Shown: positions 22,173 to 32,229 of the stretch, piece by piece
Layout of the letters: the number at the start of each line of letters is the position of its first letter
How positions within the stretch are numbered: position 1 is the stretch's first letter
Position numbers and translations under genes: made by a program
Assembly: GCA_029959085.1 (NCBI GenBank)
Contig: JARWIR010000010.1
Coordinates: 10,561,001-10,625,000, forward strand
From: Nemophila menziesii
Taxonomy: Eukaryota; Streptophyta; Magnoliopsida; Boraginales; Hydrophyllaceae
Direction: 5' to 3'
Length of the DNA stretch: 64,000 bases
Notes under the pieces: model-generated
The model's database searches: none
What the model was told of the DNA's origin: nothing
What the model saw: the letters and a program-made list of their open reading frames with translations, nothing else

Positions 22173-23359
22173 AATTAGATATTATATCTACTTTTATAAA
22201 ATATATTAATGACGAATAAAATTTTGAGAATATACAATTACTTGTATTTTTTAGTTTTAAATTTTGAAGCATTCATCTTTTTTTTCTCAACAACATAATT
22301 TTAACAAAAAAATATAGACCAACACCATTGTAAGTCATTTTGAAACCACGACTTTTGCAAAAACCACATTAAAGTAAACTGATCAAACTACTACAAACAT
22401 ATTTAAAAAAATGAATTTACTAAATAAATGATTCTTCATTAATTAGTTTTACACTCAAGTCCCTACTTTTAACTGTAGACTAACTATTCAATAAGAATAA
22501 AAGAAAGTCAGGTCTCAAAGTCCACAAGTTTTGAATATGGAATCGAAAAAACTAAAGATGTATGACACACACGAATGAGGAACTAGACAAAAAATTTGTG
22601 TAATATAGAAAAAGAAAATAATATTAGAATCATACTTAAAATAAAAAATTTATGAAACACTCTCCTATTTCCCTCATTTATCTTGTTTAGTTGCAGCACT
22701 AGCAGAAAGTAAGCTTTCTAAATGAATTTATGCTTCAAGATAAGAATCAAAATCATTGATATCTATAAATATATTAGAATGATATTTCAGATTAAAAGAA
22801 AGAACATCGATCTAAACACATATAGAAAATCTCCATTTTAACAAACAAAATGGAGCCTCCATATATTCTTGACAATATCCGTTACATATGAATATGTAAT
22901 AAACTTATTCCAAGACTCTCTCCCTCCATACTCAGTTCATAATTCAAATATCCACATACATTTTATAATAATCCCATAGTACAAACAAACATCCTCCTAA
23001 TCCTAATACCAAATTAATCTTCGCCCCACATATTCAGATTACTCCATCCCCGTAGAAATCATCTCCCAAATCAAGTGAAATAATACTTATTTTATAAGTA
23101 GACCCAATACATGGACGAGTTTCCAAATTTAGTTTCTCATTTACAAATTTACCCAAATCTTTTATTGGTACATAATCTATAAACCCTTTAATACCCCTCC
23201 ATTAGGTTGAATTCCTCCTGTAATCTTTTACTTCATTTCCGTTAAAACGACAACTACTACAATTATACAAAATGCGTATGACTTTGAAGTCATCATTACA
23301 TAAACCATAATCAAAACCATATATTATAAAAAAAATTCTTTTAACACCTATAGAAGACA
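22173..23359. other. AT-rich intergenic DNA, nothing recognised
   Basis: No ORF of useful size, no repeat shared with the rest of the window and no structural RNA was recognised by eye on either strand. Confidence 0.5.
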
Positions 23360-23712
23360 ATTTATTTGATTTTCTTAGATATGGGTTCCAAGAAGATAAC
23401 TATAATCAATGTTTATACACACTAACCCATTCAAAGACTCCACCAGCTAAAGAAGCCTCTTGGGATCCTTCATCGGGAAACCAATATCATTTGCATACGG
23501 TAAAGTGTTGTGGTAAAGAGGAAAGTGAAGAATTCCTTAAGGTATATGCCGACGTAATGAAAAAATAAGGTGTTGATGAATACTATTCGAATTGTTGGGG
23601 TTGTCCACGGATCAAGACAAATGAGTTTTGGTGAAATTTTATAGTAATATGAGTTTGACAAGTATTTTAAGAGGATTTCAATGCTAAGCTCATCAGGGAG
23701 ATTCGGCTTCAT
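23360..23712 (-). pseudogene. F-box / F-box-associated protein fragment
   Basis: The minus-strand frame from 23712 begins MKPNLPDELSIEILLKYLSN, which matches the start of the plant F-box motif (LPxELxxEILxxLP). The usual core Trp/Cys part is degraded. After a frame change near 23510 the text continues ...YANDIGFPMKDPKRL, a stop, then LVESLNGLVCINIDY, which resembles the GxCNGLLC segment of F-box-associated domains. Such proteins recruit substrates to SCF ubiquitin ligases. This copy has at least one frameshift and several stops, and no downstream repeats of the family are visible. Confidence 0.55.
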
Positions 23713-23963
23713 GAATGTAATATCAAAGAATTCAATAGATAAAAAGGAGAGGAATTAGGAGGTGTGTCTCTAATAATTTAGATTTTTAAAAAGTCTACAT
23801 TTTAATGCTTTCAAACCAATAAACATTTGAAGGTATGATAAAAAGTTATGCTTGTTTTCATGGGGTTGAAAATTCTACAGGGGAATCAGGTCTACATTTA
23901 AGTAACTTAAATCCCATCGTTGATTCATTATTATGACCAATCTGTGGGATGCATATAATAGAG

Positions 23964-24622
23964 TGTTGTAAAAAACACTTAGTAAAACGTAATAAAACTT
24001 TGGCGAGAATAGATCAAAATGATCTATGGTTGAAACACAAATCAAACCCAGAAAAAGATAAATGCAGAAAGTAAAGAACACAAGGATATATCGTGGTTCA
24101 GCAATATGCCTACATCCACGTTGAAGCCACCCTCAGATGATGCTTCGCACACTATAAGAACACAGTTACACTTCAGATCAGTTACAAGAATACAAGAATA
24201 GCAACACAAGAGTTTCAGCATGAAACCCTAAGAATCAATCGAGAAATCTACTCAATCTTCAAGCAATAGGCTTGATCTACACTATTCTAATTAACAATCT
24301 TTATAGATTAGATTGTTAATGTTTACATGAAACCCTAAGTAGTATCTGAAGAACACGAGAGAGAAGAGAGCGAAGAGTCAAAAGACAAGAGAGTAAGTCT
24401 GACCAACACTGAAGACCCGAGCCTTTTATATGGCTCTCTAAGGGTTTTAATCTGAGCCGTTCATAGTGATACTTGATCAACGCGTGAGATTAAGTCTCGT
24501 AAGTAAGGCGGTACAAGTTAATAACCCGAGAATTGGCCCAACCCGAATCCTAAGTGGAATGCCAAGTAAGATGCCAACTCAGCTAATTTTGACCACGCTT
24601 TGACTTTACCAAAATATCAACA
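23964..24622 (-). repeat. Copia 3' LTR
   Basis: 659 bp, TGTTGTAAAA at the left and AATATCAACA at the right on the plus strand. I saw no difference from 28277-28935. Confidence 0.96.
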
Positions 24623-24633
24623 ATCTCCACCTT
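24623..24633 (-). promoter_or_regulatory. Polypurine tract
   Basis: On the minus strand AAGGTGGAGAT abuts the 3' LTR. This is the expected position and composition for the plus-strand DNA primer. Confidence 0.85.
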
Positions 24634-24789
24634 AAAGTCAAACCTCTTGCTCCTCTATCATCATAAGCAGTAGCCAAGTGTTCAAGTGTGCTCAGCACCA
24701 TCTGGTTGCTCCAAAATAATTACCTGAAAAATAATTACTAAAAACCACAAGTTTAGTAAATAAATTATACCACAATAATTAGATCCAAA

Positions 24790-27700
24790 TTACTGAATGT
24801 TAAGCAAAGCTAAGCAATGCTTAAATTTTGTAACAGTTAACACTTTAGTCCCCATATCAGAAGGATTATCCTCAGTAGGAATTTTGCACAGTTTAATATC
24901 CTCAGAACCAAGCCAATTTCTAATAAAATGAAACTTAACATCCACATGTTTGGTTCTCTCATGATAAACAGGATTTTTACTTAAGAATATAGCACTTTGA
25001 CTGTCACTATATATTGTTACAAAAGACTTAGTAAAATTCAATTCTTTAGTCAACCCATGTAACCATATACTTTCTTTAAAACAATCACATATAGCAACAT
25101 ATTCAGATTCTGTAGTAGATAATGCAACTAAGGGCTGCAATTGAGATTTCCAAGTAATACAGTTTCTACCAAGTGAGAAACAGTAGGAAGTTGTTGATTT
25201 CCTACTATCTCTATCACCAGCAAAATCTGCATCCACATAACCTACTAATTCAAATGGCACATTCCAATTTCCATAACATAATCCAACTTCTAAAGTACTG
25301 TTAACATAGGATACAACCCATTTCAAAGCATGCCAATGTTCAAGTCCAGGATTAGACATATATCTACTTAGCAAAGATATTGAATAAGCTAAGTCAGGTC
25401 TGGTACTAATCATTGCAAACATAAGTGAGCCTATAACATTTGAATAAGGGACATAACTCATTTTCACCTTTTCAGTAAAAGTTTTGGGACATTGATTTTT
25501 ACTAAGGATAAAATGACCAGCTAAAGGCATCTCAACATGCTTACCATCTAAATTACCATATTTTTCAACCAATTTCTGCAGATATGGTTTTTGATGAAGT
25601 TTCAGAGAACATACCTTTCTATTTCTTTCAATACAAATACCAAGTATCTTTTTAGCATGGCCTAGATCTTTCATATCAAACTCAGAACCAAGGTCAGCTT
25701 TGAGTTTATTTATTCTCTGCACTGAGTTACTTATTAACAACATATCATCAACATACAGTAGAAGGAACAACATCACATTTGGTTCAAATTTCAGATACAA
25801 ACAGTTGTCATATTCACTCCTTTTAAAACCAAGACTTAAAACAAATGTATCAAATCTTTTATACCATTGTCTAGGGGACTGTTTTAAGCCATATAAGGAT
25901 TTTTTCAATAAGCATACATAATCAGAATGTTTTGTGTCAACAAATCCTTCAGGTTGATGCATATATATGTTTTCCTCAAGTTCACCATGTAAGAATGCAG
26001 TTTTTACATCTAACTGTTCTAATTCCAAGTCATAACATGCAACATATGCAAGCATCATTCTAATGGTTTTAAATTTAACTACAGGGGCAAATATTTCATG
26101 AAAGTCAATTCCTTCTCTTTGTGTATATCCCTTAGCTACTAATCTAGCCTTAAACCTAGGTGGTTCATTTTCAGTGATTCCTTCTTTAAGTTTATAAAGC
26201 CACCTACACTCAATAATTTTACAGTCTACTGGTGGTTTAACTAATATCCATGTTTTATTAACATACAAAGAATTCATTTCATCTTTCATAGCTTTAATCC
26301 AACTACCTTTAAACTCAGATTTCACAGCTTCATTATAAGATTCAGGTTCAGCCTTACTTACCTCAGAGGCTGCAATTAAAGCTGTATAGACTAGCTCTGC
26401 ATAAGAGTACCTTGTTGAAGGTTTAGGGTCCCTTTTCTCTCTATCTCTGGTTAATTGATAATTGGTTAAGCTCTCCTGAAGGGACTCCTGAGGAGTCTCA
26501 GTCTCAGTGGTATGCACAGGTTCAGCTGGCTGCTCTGGGTTCTGGACTCCATCAGGGTCATCTTCTGGTGCTGGATCAGGTTGACTTTGGTCAACTTCAT
26601 CACTTCCAGCATTTGATAGGGGCTCCACCTCAATTGAGACACTCTCAGGTGTAGTATCTGCCTTATTAGTGTCTGTACCAAACATTCCATCCTTACTTAG
26701 CACATTTAAGCCTAATTGGCTCATATGGCCAAGCCTTAGGTGCCACTTAATAGTAGCTGCATTATCAGTGTTAGTACTAACAGCGTTCATATCATTTTTG
26801 ATACAAGTACCATCAAGAATATATAAACCAGATATTTTCTTACCACATAATACAAGTTTATCATGTTTAAACACATTAATCACACCATTTGAAACTTTAT
26901 ACACACAACCCAAATCATCTAAAACACCTAAAGAAATAAGGTTTCTTTTTAGGTCAGGAATCCACCTAACATCAGTAAGGGTCACACTTTTTCCATTGTT
27001 AAGTCTCAAATTGATTTTACCAATACCAGCTACCTGACATGTATTATTATTGCCCATATAAACAGTTTCAACATTTGATTCAACTAAGTCCACAAACCAG
27101 TCCTTATTGGGGCTCATGTGAAAAGTACATCCAGAATCTAAAATCCAATTAGTCTTACAGGCAATGTCTGAAACATTCAATACCTCACAAGTATCATCAA
27201 TCTTATGGGGCATACATGCAATATTGGTTTCATTGTTACTATTGTTATTTTTGTTCTTAAGCGCATAGCAATTCTTTTTAATATGGCCAGGTTTTCCACA
27301 GTGATAACATTTACGAGTTTCTTTATTCTTGTTTCCTTTAAACTTTTTCTTATTCTTATTGTTTTTAGCATGCTCATGGTTTTCAATTTTATGATTCACA
27401 AACAGATTATTTCCTACTCGCTTATTGTTTTTTAATTCAAGTTCCCTAGTTTTCAGAGAGGCAACAATTTGATCAAAGGTAGGAATCACAGTAGAGTATT
27501 GAAAAGCATCTTTCACAACTTGATAAGAATCAGGAATAGCATTTAAAAGGATCATACATTTAGAAGTCTCATCTAAGGCCATATCAGAACCCTTTAAAAC
27601 AAGATTAAGTTTAAGAAACTCATCGACATTTTCATCAATAGTTTTTGAAGAATCCATTTTATACGAAAATAAATTTCCTTTCAAGAAAGCCAAGTTGGGA

Positions 27701-27990
27701 GCAGATTGAGAAGAGTAAAGAGATTCTAACTTACCCCATAGTTCAAGTGCAGTATCTGCTCCATCTACTTTTCGTATCACGTTATCAGAAAGATTTAAGA
27801 ACAGCAAATTATAAGCTTCTTCTCGTATTTCATTTGTTCTTTTCAGAGATTCTTCGGACCATTTTTCAAGGTCAGGCTCAAGAGCATTTATGACCTTGTT
27901 ATGTGAAAGTAACACTCGCATTTTCTTCTTCCATACACTGAAATCACCTTTTCCATCGAACACCGATACTTCTAGCCTGGTTGTTGCCAT
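24790..27990 (-). CDS. Copia gag-pol polyprotein without integrase core
   Basis: One uninterrupted frame of 1066 residues. GAG (UBN2-type) occupies about 1-200. The zinc knuckle CYHCGKPGHIKKNC is at 228-241. The aspartic protease motif LDSG is at 284-287. The GAG-pre-integrase HLRLGH is at 417-422. At residue ~438 the frame passes directly into an acidic Pro/Glu-rich linker (~440-520) that normally follows integrase. The second half of the HHCC finger and the catalytic core are missing. Reverse transcriptase runs from about 570 to 820 with TAFLHG (664-669) and YVDD (746-749). RNase H follows with DADFAG (920-925), TESEY (960-964), SDSQSA (995-1000) and HVDVKFHF (1015-1022). The normal family length is near 1300-1400. 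The frame survives the deletion, and RT and RNase H keep their visible motifs. Confidence 0.95.
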   Translation of the reverse strand: MATTRLEVSVFDGKGDFSVWKKKMRVLLSHNKVINALEPDLEKWSEESLKRTNEIREEAYNLLFLNLSDNVIRKVDGADTALELWGKLESLYSSQSAPNLAFLKGNLFSYKMDSSKTIDENVDEFLKLNLVLKGSDMALDETSKCMILLNAIPDSYQVVKDAFQYSTVIPTFDQIVASLKTRELELKNNKRVGNNLFVNHKIENHEHAKNNKNKKKFKGNKNKETRKCYHCGKPGHIKKNCYALKNKNNNSNNETNIACMPHKIDDTCEVLNVSDIACKTNWILDSGCTFHMSPNKDWFVDLVESNVETVYMGNNNTCQVAGIGKINLRLNNGKSVTLTDVRWIPDLKRNLISLGVLDDLGCVYKVSNGVINVFKHDKLVLCGKKISGLYILDGTCIKNDMNAVSTNTDNAATIKWHLRLGHMSQLGLNVLSKDGMFGTDTNKADTTPESVSIEVEPLSNAGSDEVDQSQPDPAPEDDPDGVQNPEQPAEPVHTTETETPQESLQESLTNYQLTRDREKRDPKPSTRYSYAELVYTALIAASEVSKAEPESYNEAVKSEFKGSWIKAMKDEMNSLYVNKTWILVKPPVDCKIIECRWLYKLKEGITENEPPRFKARLVAKGYTQREGIDFHEIFAPVVKFKTIRMMLAYVACYDLELEQLDVKTAFLHGELEENIYMHQPEGFVDTKHSDYVCLLKKSLYGLKQSPRQWYKRFDTFVLSLGFKRSEYDNCLYLKFEPNVMLFLLLYVDDMLLISNSVQRINKLKADLGSEFDMKDLGHAKKILGICIERNRKVCSLKLHQKPYLQKLVEKYGNLDGKHVEMPLAGHFILSKNQCPKTFTEKVKMSYVPYSNVIGSLMFAMISTRPDLAYSISLLSRYMSNPGLEHWHALKWVVSYVNSTLEVGLCYGNWNVPFELVGYVDADFAGDRDSRKSTTSYCFSLGRNCITWKSQLQPLVALSTTESEYVAICDCFKESIWLHGLTKELNFTKSFVTIYSDSQSAIFLSKNPVYHERTKHVDVKFHFIRNWLGSEDIKLCKIPTEDNPSDMGTKVLTVTKFKHCLALLNIQ

Positions 27991-28260
27991 TTCTTAATAT
28001 ATCTGTATACAAGAAACACAAGGCACAACACATGCAACAGCTATTAGGGTTAGTATAAATCGAAAAAACCCTAGAAAAATTTATTCAAGGATTTTTAAGT
28101 TTCGAAAACCCTAAAAATATTAGATCTGTGAGTTACAATACAAGATAAAGAAATTGTATTGTAGGAAAAGTTTTTCAGAAAAATTTAAGACGCCAAAACA
28201 CAGATCTGTAAAGTTTAGAAACAAATCTTTTCACAAAACGTTTTTAGAGTTCAATCGAAC

Positions 28261-28276
28261 AAGGCTCTGATACCAC
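28261..28276 (-). promoter_or_regulatory. Primer-binding site (tRNA-iMet)
   Basis: The minus strand directly after the 5' LTR reads GTGGTATCAGAGCCTT. It contains TGGTATCAGAGCC, the usual copia complement to the 3' end of initiator methionine tRNA. Confidence 0.95.
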
Positions 28277-28935
28277 TGTTGTAAAAAACACTTAGTAAAA
28301 CGTAATAAAACTTTGGCGAGAATAGATCAAAATGATCTATGGTTGAAACACAAATCAAACCCAGAAAAAGATAAATGCAGAAAGTAAAGAACACAAGGAT
28401 ATATCGTGGTTCAGCAATATGCCTACATCCACGTTGAAGCCACCCTCAGATGATGCTTCGCACACTATAAGAACACAGTTACACTTCAGATCAGTTACAA
28501 GAATACAAGAATAGCAACACAAGAGTTTCAGCATGAAACCCTAAGAATCAATCGAGAAATCTACTCAATCTTCAAGCAATAGGCTTGATCTACACTATTC
28601 TAATTAACAATCTTTATAGATTAGATTGTTAATGTTTACATGAAACCCTAAGTAGTATCTGAAGAACACGAGAGAGAAGAGAGCGAAGAGTCAAAAGACA
28701 AGAGAGTAAGTCTGACCAACACTGAAGACCCGAGCCTTTTATATGGCTCTCTAAGGGTTTTAATCTGAGCCGTTCATAGTGATACTTGATCAACGCGTGA
28801 GATTAAGTCTCGTAAGTAAGGCGGTACAAGTTAATAACCCGAGAATTGGCCCAACCCGAATCCTAAGTGGAATGCCAAGTAAGATGCCAACTCAGCTAAT
28901 TTTGACCACGCTTTGACTTTACCAAAATATCAACA
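28277..28935 (-). repeat. Copia 5' LTR
   Basis: 659 bp, adjacent to the primer-binding site and followed outside by the target duplication TAGAG. It drives the minus-strand transcript. Confidence 0.96.
28735..28746 (-). promoter_or_regulatory. TATA box in the copia 5' LTR
   Basis: CCATATAAAAGG on the minus strand, about 190 bp into the LTR, with a GAAGACTTAC-type leader further down. The same box is in the 3' LTR at 24422-24433. Confidence 0.6.
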
Positions 28936-28940
28936 TAGAG

Positions 28941-30030
28941 CACATATATCAAGGTATTATTTATTTACGCAAGAACATCATTGAACCTTTAAATTTTCTC
29001 TGTCATTTTTATTTCTCTTTTATTTTAATTTTATTCTAACTCTTTTAATGCTTAAACCTTTACTTATTTTAATTATGGCTATGCTTATCCAAACCTTGTA
29101 CAACTTGGGACCTCAAGAATCTAGTTTAGGTCATGAATTAAATATATATTTGACATTATTTTTATTTAATTAAAGTATGTATCTCTCAGAAAGGACAAGA
29201 GACCCTACTCAATCTTGCACATACATCAAAACCTGTGATTCTTGTAAAAATTTGTACTTCAGCTAGAAAGCCAAATACTTAAAAAAACTCTAACAATTCT
29301 TACTTACATGCCCAAATCAAAGACACATCCGAGAAAAAATAGTTATAACTACAAAATCTTTTGAAAACATTGAAAATATTTTTATTGAGGGAGGAGACCA
29401 AGTTAAGAATTCAATCAATCAAGCTTTTTTGATGATGTTTTATGCATCCAATTGTAATGTAACAATTATGCATTCCAAATTTAAAATAAACAAATTGATA
29501 TATTGAATAAAAATAAACAAACATCTCCACCTATATTTATTTCAAAATTATCAAAAATATTAACCAGAGCGAGACCACGACATCAATATTGATATTAATA
29601 CAATACATAGTTGTTATTAATACAAAATTACAGATTGTTGAGGTTTGTTTATAAATGTAATAAAACCATATCTCATTGATTTTAATAACTGTTCAATGTA
29701 AACAAAGATGTTGTTTCTTGGGATTAGTTCCATAAATTCAGAAAATGAGTTGAGAAAATGCTTAGCATCAACAACTTAAATACCCTGAATAAAATCGCCA
29801 TAATACTTAATTTGAATAATGAAAAATTGTTGGGAATTAATTAAGAAATATGAATAAAGATTTCTAAAAATATAATGATATACTTTCAAATTCCTAACCT
29901 AGTTTAACACCATACGAGATAAATCTACTAGGTTACTACGTTTATCTTCTCCAATGCCCTTCCTCGATCGTGCATTATGTGTACCTTGTTAAAAAATATA
30001 TCAATGACAAACAAAAGGTTTATTATACAT
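28941..30030. other. AT-rich DNA, nothing recognised
   Basis: Right flank of the copia insertion. No ORF, repeat family member or RNA gene was recognised. Confidence 0.5.
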
Positions 30031-30032
30031 TA

Positions 30033-30420
30033 GTACCTTTTTGGTAAGGCTTGTCACTTACCTCTTGAACTTGAATTAGGTGCATATTGGGCTATAGCGC
30101 AATTGAATTTAGAACCTACTTTGGCCGGTGAGAATCATATGATGAAGCTGAATGAACTTGATGAGTTTCGATTACATGCCTATGAAAACGCTAAACTTTA
30201 CAAAGAAAATACAAAGAGGTGGCATGATAATTGCATTCGGGCAAAGAAGTTTGAAGTTTGACAGAGGGTCCTGAAATACAACTCCAAGTTCAGTAATTAT
30301 CCGGGTAACTTGAGATCAAAGTGGTCTGGTCCTTACATTGTGACCAAAGTTACGCCTCATGGAGCTATAGAGATTGAGCACCCAAATGAGGAGCTGACTT
30401 TGAAGTTTCCTTGTTGAAAG
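30033..30420 (+). pseudogene. Ty3/gypsy integrase C-terminal remnant
   Basis: Translation gives YLFGKACHLPLELELGAYWA, then LNELDEFRLHAYENAKLYKE, RWHDNCI, and after a stop VLKYNSKF..YPGNLRSKW, SGPYIVTKVTPHGAIEI. This is the end of the integrase core and the GPY/F-like C-terminal module typical of the Athila/Tat branch. Stops occur at about 30259 (TGA) and 30415 (TGA). Nothing of the RT, protease or gag parts is visible nearby, so it is an isolated fragment. It may be related to the large LTRs elsewhere in the window, but this is not shown. Confidence 0.8.
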
Positions 30421-30861
30421 GTTAACTTCGTTAATAGGAATCTTAATAGCGTTGTGGATCTACTGGCTAAATGTGCTAGACGAAACATCGACCCCTCATC
30501 TTGGAAGGATGGCTCTTTAAGTGATTTTTATATTTTTCTAAAATCTCTGTATAATGATCGTGATTATTAATATACTTTGTTTTCGGGAAAAAAAATATGA
30601 TTCATGTTACTGCCTATTAATTAGAAAATTATATAAAAAGTATTAAAGGGTTTTTAAAAAAAAAATTGTACATAAAATATGTGAATAAATTAAAACTGGA
30701 CAAGAAAGTAAGTTATAAAACTATTCTCTCGACCTTATCCCTCTCAACAGTAAACCCCATCTTCGTTTCCAACAAAATTCCTATTTTTCTAACAGATCAA
30801 AGCCTCCACACCATCCTCAAATCACTATTACTTCCTTGTTTCAATTCCGTAATACAACACC

Positions 30862-31608
30862 ATGAGTGTTTTCTCAGATGGACTTTTTCTATGGCTTTCT
30901 GGGCTTCTTCTCTACTGCAACAACTTTTCTTTAAATTTCTGGATGATTGTATGGTTCGTACTCCATGCTATACTCGATAAACAACAACTTAGCATGGTGG
31001 ATTCTCGAGTTCACACAGTGACACCTTGCCGAGCGAACGTTGGGTTGCGGTTGTTTCAATCTTGGAATCTTCTTATTGATCAAGAAAAACACCAGAACAC
31101 GGTGGCCCCAAGAGTTTCCACGGAGAAACCTTGCCAAGCAAGCGCTGATTTGCAGAAGTTTCAGTCTTGGAGTCTACATACTGAAACGGGTAAAGGCATC
31201 AAAGACACGATGTGTTCCCTATTCTGTAATTCACGGAATAGCTACGGAACAGGAAAAGAAATACAACAGACCATCAACTTCTTTCTGAAGGAAGGGGAAC
31301 AAAAAGATAACCGAAATAGAAGGAGGAGCATGAAAGAAATATGGGGTACATGTTTGACTCTTTATAGTTTCTATATGTTTCAAAATTCTGTGATACATGA
31401 TATCAGTAAATCACATAAGGGTAATATGGCTGATAGCAAAAATTGGAATCTAAAGTACCAACTGGTTAAATCTATTAAAACGGGTAATAACATGTTATAT
31501 AATACTCTTTCTGTAAGGTCTCTATTTGTTACCTACTGGTATACTAATATCTTGAATAGCAATAGGCTGGAGGATCAGAGACTACTGAACAAAACCAAGA
31601 ACGTGTGA
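30862..31608 (+). CDS. Unrecognised 248-residue ORF with hydrophobic N-terminus and internal duplication
   Basis: ATG at 30862 (ACACCATGAGT, good plant context) after a C/A-rich leader. Residues 1-38 are strongly hydrophobic, like a signal anchor or two close membrane spans. Residues ~48-110 contain a twofold repeat: SRVHTVTPCRANVGLRLFQS and PRVSTEKPCQASADLQKFQS, each followed by W. The rest is basic and Asn/Lys-rich. I do not recognise a family. It lies about 700 bp upstream of the first LINE fragment and could be part of that element's 5' region, a gene fragment, or chance. No splice structure is evident. Confidence 0.3.
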   Translation: MSVFSDGLFLWLSGLLLYCNNFSLNFWMIVWFVLHAILDKQQLSMVDSRVHTVTPCRANVGLRLFQSWNLLIDQEKHQNTVAPRVSTEKPCQASADLQKFQSWSLHTETGKGIKDTMCSLFCNSRNSYGTGKEIQQTINFFLKEGEQKDNRNRRRSMKEIWGTCLTLYSFYMFQNSVIHDISKSHKGNMADSKNWNLKYQLVKSIKTGNNMLYNTLSVRSLFVTYWYTNILNSNRLEDQRLLNKTKNV

Positions 31609-32229
31609 TTCAGGAACAGGGGATGGATTCCAAACACTTTTAAGGACAAATTTTTGAATAGAACACATAATTCTAATATAAAGCTAAAGATTAACAGCAA
31701 AAATCTATATACTATAGCGAATTTCGGACCTAGATATACAACTTACAATCATAACAAGATGGAATATGATATAGATAGTAAATTACTTAGAACTAATATG
31801 AAGTTAAAATACGATAAATATGTTCACATCCCAACGAAGAACAGTTTTATCTCGAAAACTCTACACTTTACAATCAATGGCCGATATCTGGAATAAACAA
31901 AAAAAAATTGACAGAAAATTGGCCAAGGTTTATTACATCATATATATGAATTACTACACTACTATCGGACTCAAAACTCTCGAAGGTAAGTTTTGTTACT
32001 TTTATGTGATATTTGATTTCTATGAAGGTACTGAGAACGTTACTATTAAGAGTACGATTGGGTATTGCTTTAATAATAATAACAACAACAAGAAAAAGGA
32101 AAGAATGGCTACAAGGGATATCCGGACTGTCCCCAAGACGTCCGAGGATATTCAGTGAATACGCTAGGGTAGAACTGTCAGGGTATACGGGCTCCCCTGA
32201 CGATTTCTGGTCATAAGTCCGTAGTAAAT
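31609..32229. other. Region between ORF and LINE array, possibly LINE 5' sequence
   Basis: Includes an (AAT/AAC)n-like run at 32070-32095 followed by AAAGGAAAGAATGGCTACAAGG. Short frames of 80-112 residues occur without recognisable motifs. Because EN-like coding sequence begins soon after, this may be the LINE's ORF1/ORF2 border, but that is only a position-based guess. Confidence 0.3.

Larger units (their letters stand above)
23964..28935 (-). mobile_element. Ty1/copia LTR retrotransposon lacking integrase
   Basis: Two 659-bp LTRs bound the element and TAGAG occurs directly outside both ends (23959-23963 and 28936-28940), a clean 5-bp target duplication. LTR termini are TGTTG..CAACA. The order on the minus strand is 5' LTR, tRNA-iMet primer-binding site, one 1066-codon gag-pol frame, polypurine tract, 3' LTR. 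The LTRs appear identical by eye, which implies a recent insertion. The polyprotein is some 250-300 residues short because the integrase core is absent, so movement probably needed integrase from another element. The lineage is probably Tork/TNT1-like. Confidence 0.95.

Noticed and set aside
24147..24640. Separate host gene near the left copia LTR
   Set aside because: The sequence is repeated exactly at 28460-28935 and belongs to the LTR. The apparent coding feel is chance.
26669..27037. 122-residue plus-strand ORF inside the copia element
   Set aside because: Antisense shadow of the gag-pol frame with no motif.
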